This document shows positions 5,303 through 6,313 of a stretch of DNA of 6,313 nt, in pieces. A program made the translations under genes and the position numbers. The stretch lies in contig DATDFS010000137.1 in the NCBI GenBank assembly GCA_036522495.1, positions 1-6,313 of the forward strand, in the 5' to 3' direction. The DNA is from Nitrososphaera_A sp036522495 (GTDB taxonomy: Archaea > Thermoproteota > Nitrososphaeria > Nitrososphaerales > Nitrososphaeraceae). Position 1 is the stretch's first letter. Each line of letters begins with the position of its first letter. Under the pieces are notes generated by a model, which was not told the origin of the DNA, did not search any database, and saw only the letters and a program-made list of their open reading frames with translations.

Positions 5303-6313
5303 ATGATTTTTCTATTCGTTACGCTTTTTGTGTTATCACTAAGCGTATTGCTATTTGAGCTTACGCTCACAAGGATTTTCTCAATTGTTCTATGGTATGA
5401 TTATGCTTTTATGGCGATTTCTGTAGCGTTCTTCGGACTTGGTATTGGAGCCTTGCTGATACACATTCTAAAGTCCAAAATAGCAACGGACAAGCTACCA
5501 TCGAAGATACTTCAATCCATTATTGTGTTTGCAGTTTCATTGCCGGTCTTTTTGTTTGTAATAGGACATGCTATCCCATCAAGCACGTCCTACATCTATC
5601 TATTTTATCTGGCTTCTTCGATTCCCTTCTTTTTTGCAGGAATTTCAATGGCGTTAGTATACCTGGCAATGCCCAAAGAAATAAGCAAACTATACTTTGT
5701 CGATTTGGTGGGCGCCGCTACAGCCACACTCATACTTGATCCTCTTATGCGCACCTTAGGTGCAGAATCTGTACTAATCTCAATAGACCTACTGGTTATC
5801 GGCCCCTCGCTTATCGCTGCCATGATATTCATCCCGACACAGAACAAAAAAGATGCATCCACATCATCATTAGCAATTGGAAACAAGATAAGGTCATATG
5901 CATTCATAGTGTTTGCTGCTTCTGCCATACTACTAGCGACTAATGCTGGCTCTACAATACTAGCAATACAACCCGGAGAAATCAAAGGATTGCATTATCA
6001 GCTTACAAATCCATCAATATTTAAGCATCTATCGACTCAATGGAATTCTTTCTCCAGGATCGACGTTACTAAGCAGATGAATTATCATAACAATGGCAAT
6101 GCTGATAACACGGGCAGATCCAAAACCCTAGCCCAAATCGCCATTGACGCTGATGCTGACACCCCGGTATTCAGATGGAATGGCTCTAACTCGGATTTAC
6201 AATGGCTGAAAAACTTCATGGATTACATGCCATATGAAATATCGAGTGCAAACAATAATAGCACTCTGGTAATAGGTGGCGGAGGCGGAGAGGATGTCCT
6301 AGTTGCATTGGCA
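5303..6313 (+). CDS. Multi-spanning membrane protein fused to a spermidine-synthase-like SAM-binding domain (3' end missing)
   Basis: The frame is open from ATG 5303 to the window edge (337 codons seen). The N-terminal part is strongly hydrophobic, with about seven likely membrane segments near 1-20, 33-56, 70-91, 98-122, 131-149, 156-177 and 197-220. It opens with the sequence LFELTLTRIFSIVLWYDYAF (17-36), characteristic of membrane proteins fused to spermidine-synthase-like domains. After a soluble linker with WNSFSRIDV (247-255) and an Asn-rich patch near 260-270, a Rossmann-type glycine motif begins: TLVIGGGGGEDVLVAL (321-336). This is the first strand and SAM or decarboxylated-SAM loop. 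The window ends there, so the catalytic acidic residues cannot be checked. Such proteins are often annotated as spermidine synthases, but true aminopropyl transfer is unproven and the membrane part has no known role. The in-frame TTG at 5282 is an alternative start. Confidence 0.85.
   Translation, partial: MIFLFVTLFVLSLSVLLFELTLTRIFSIVLWYDYAFMAISVAFFGLGIGALLIHILKSKIATDKLPSKILQSIIVFAVSLPVFLFVIGHAIPSSTSYIYLFYLASSIPFFFAGISMALVYLAMPKEISKLYFVDLVGAATATLILDPLMRTLGAESVLISIDLLVIGPSLIAAMIFIPTQNKKDASTSSLAIGNKIRSYAFIVFAASAILLATNAGSTILAIQPGEIKGLHYQLTNPSIFKHLSTQWNSFSRIDVTKQMNYHNNGNADNTGRSKTLAQIAIDADADTPVFRWNGSNSDLQWLKNFMDYMPYEISSANNNSTLVIGGGGGEDVLVALA

Noticed and set aside
5605..5985. 126-codon open frame on the minus strand
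   Set aside because: It is antisense to the membrane-protein gene, whose plus-strand frame is open throughout with clear membrane segments and a SAM-binding motif.

Overview
The window looks like chromosomal DNA from an archaeon of moderate to low GC. The main evidence is the pair gatD (3' end only) and gatE, which encode the archaea-specific Glu-tRNA(Gln) amidotransferase GatDE. Promoters also look archaeal: BRE/TATA-like boxes sit about 26 bp before likely transcript starts, and most genes lack a clear Shine-Dalgarno site. The style of the CPBP protease and of the membrane-anchored spermidine-synthase-like protein would fit a Nitrososphaeria (Thaumarchaeota) genome. That placement is an inference from general family knowledge, not a search.

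Layout, left to right. The last 85 codons of gatD (1-258, +) are followed directly by a small open frame of unknown status (259-390, +). A complete family-1 glycoside hydrolase gene lies on the minus strand (422-2095). A 306-bp divergent promoter region follows, then complete gatE (2408-4348, +). A short convergent spacer full of small inverted repeats (4349-4466) leads to a CPBP-family membrane protease gene on the minus strand (4460-5047). A 255-bp divergent spacer holds two good TATA boxes and a perfect dyad. The window ends inside a plus-strand gene (5303 to the edge) for a multi-spanning membrane protein fused to a spermidine-synthase-like SAM-binding domain.

How the genes relate. GatD and GatE act as one enzyme that converts Glu-tRNA(Gln) to Gln-tRNA(Gln), and their genes are often neighbours. 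Here a glycosidase gene on the opposite strand separates them, so gatE must have its own promoter. No functional link is evident between the glycosidase, the protease and the membrane SAM protein, and the strands alternate so that no multi-gene operon is visible downstream of gatD.

I see no CRISPR array, transposase, integrase, tRNA or rRNA, and no clear new multi-gene system. The points most worth checking are the split gatD-gatE locus, the hairpin-rich convergent spacer, the mismatch between the protease promoter and its reading frame, and a short motif recurring in the intergenic regions.
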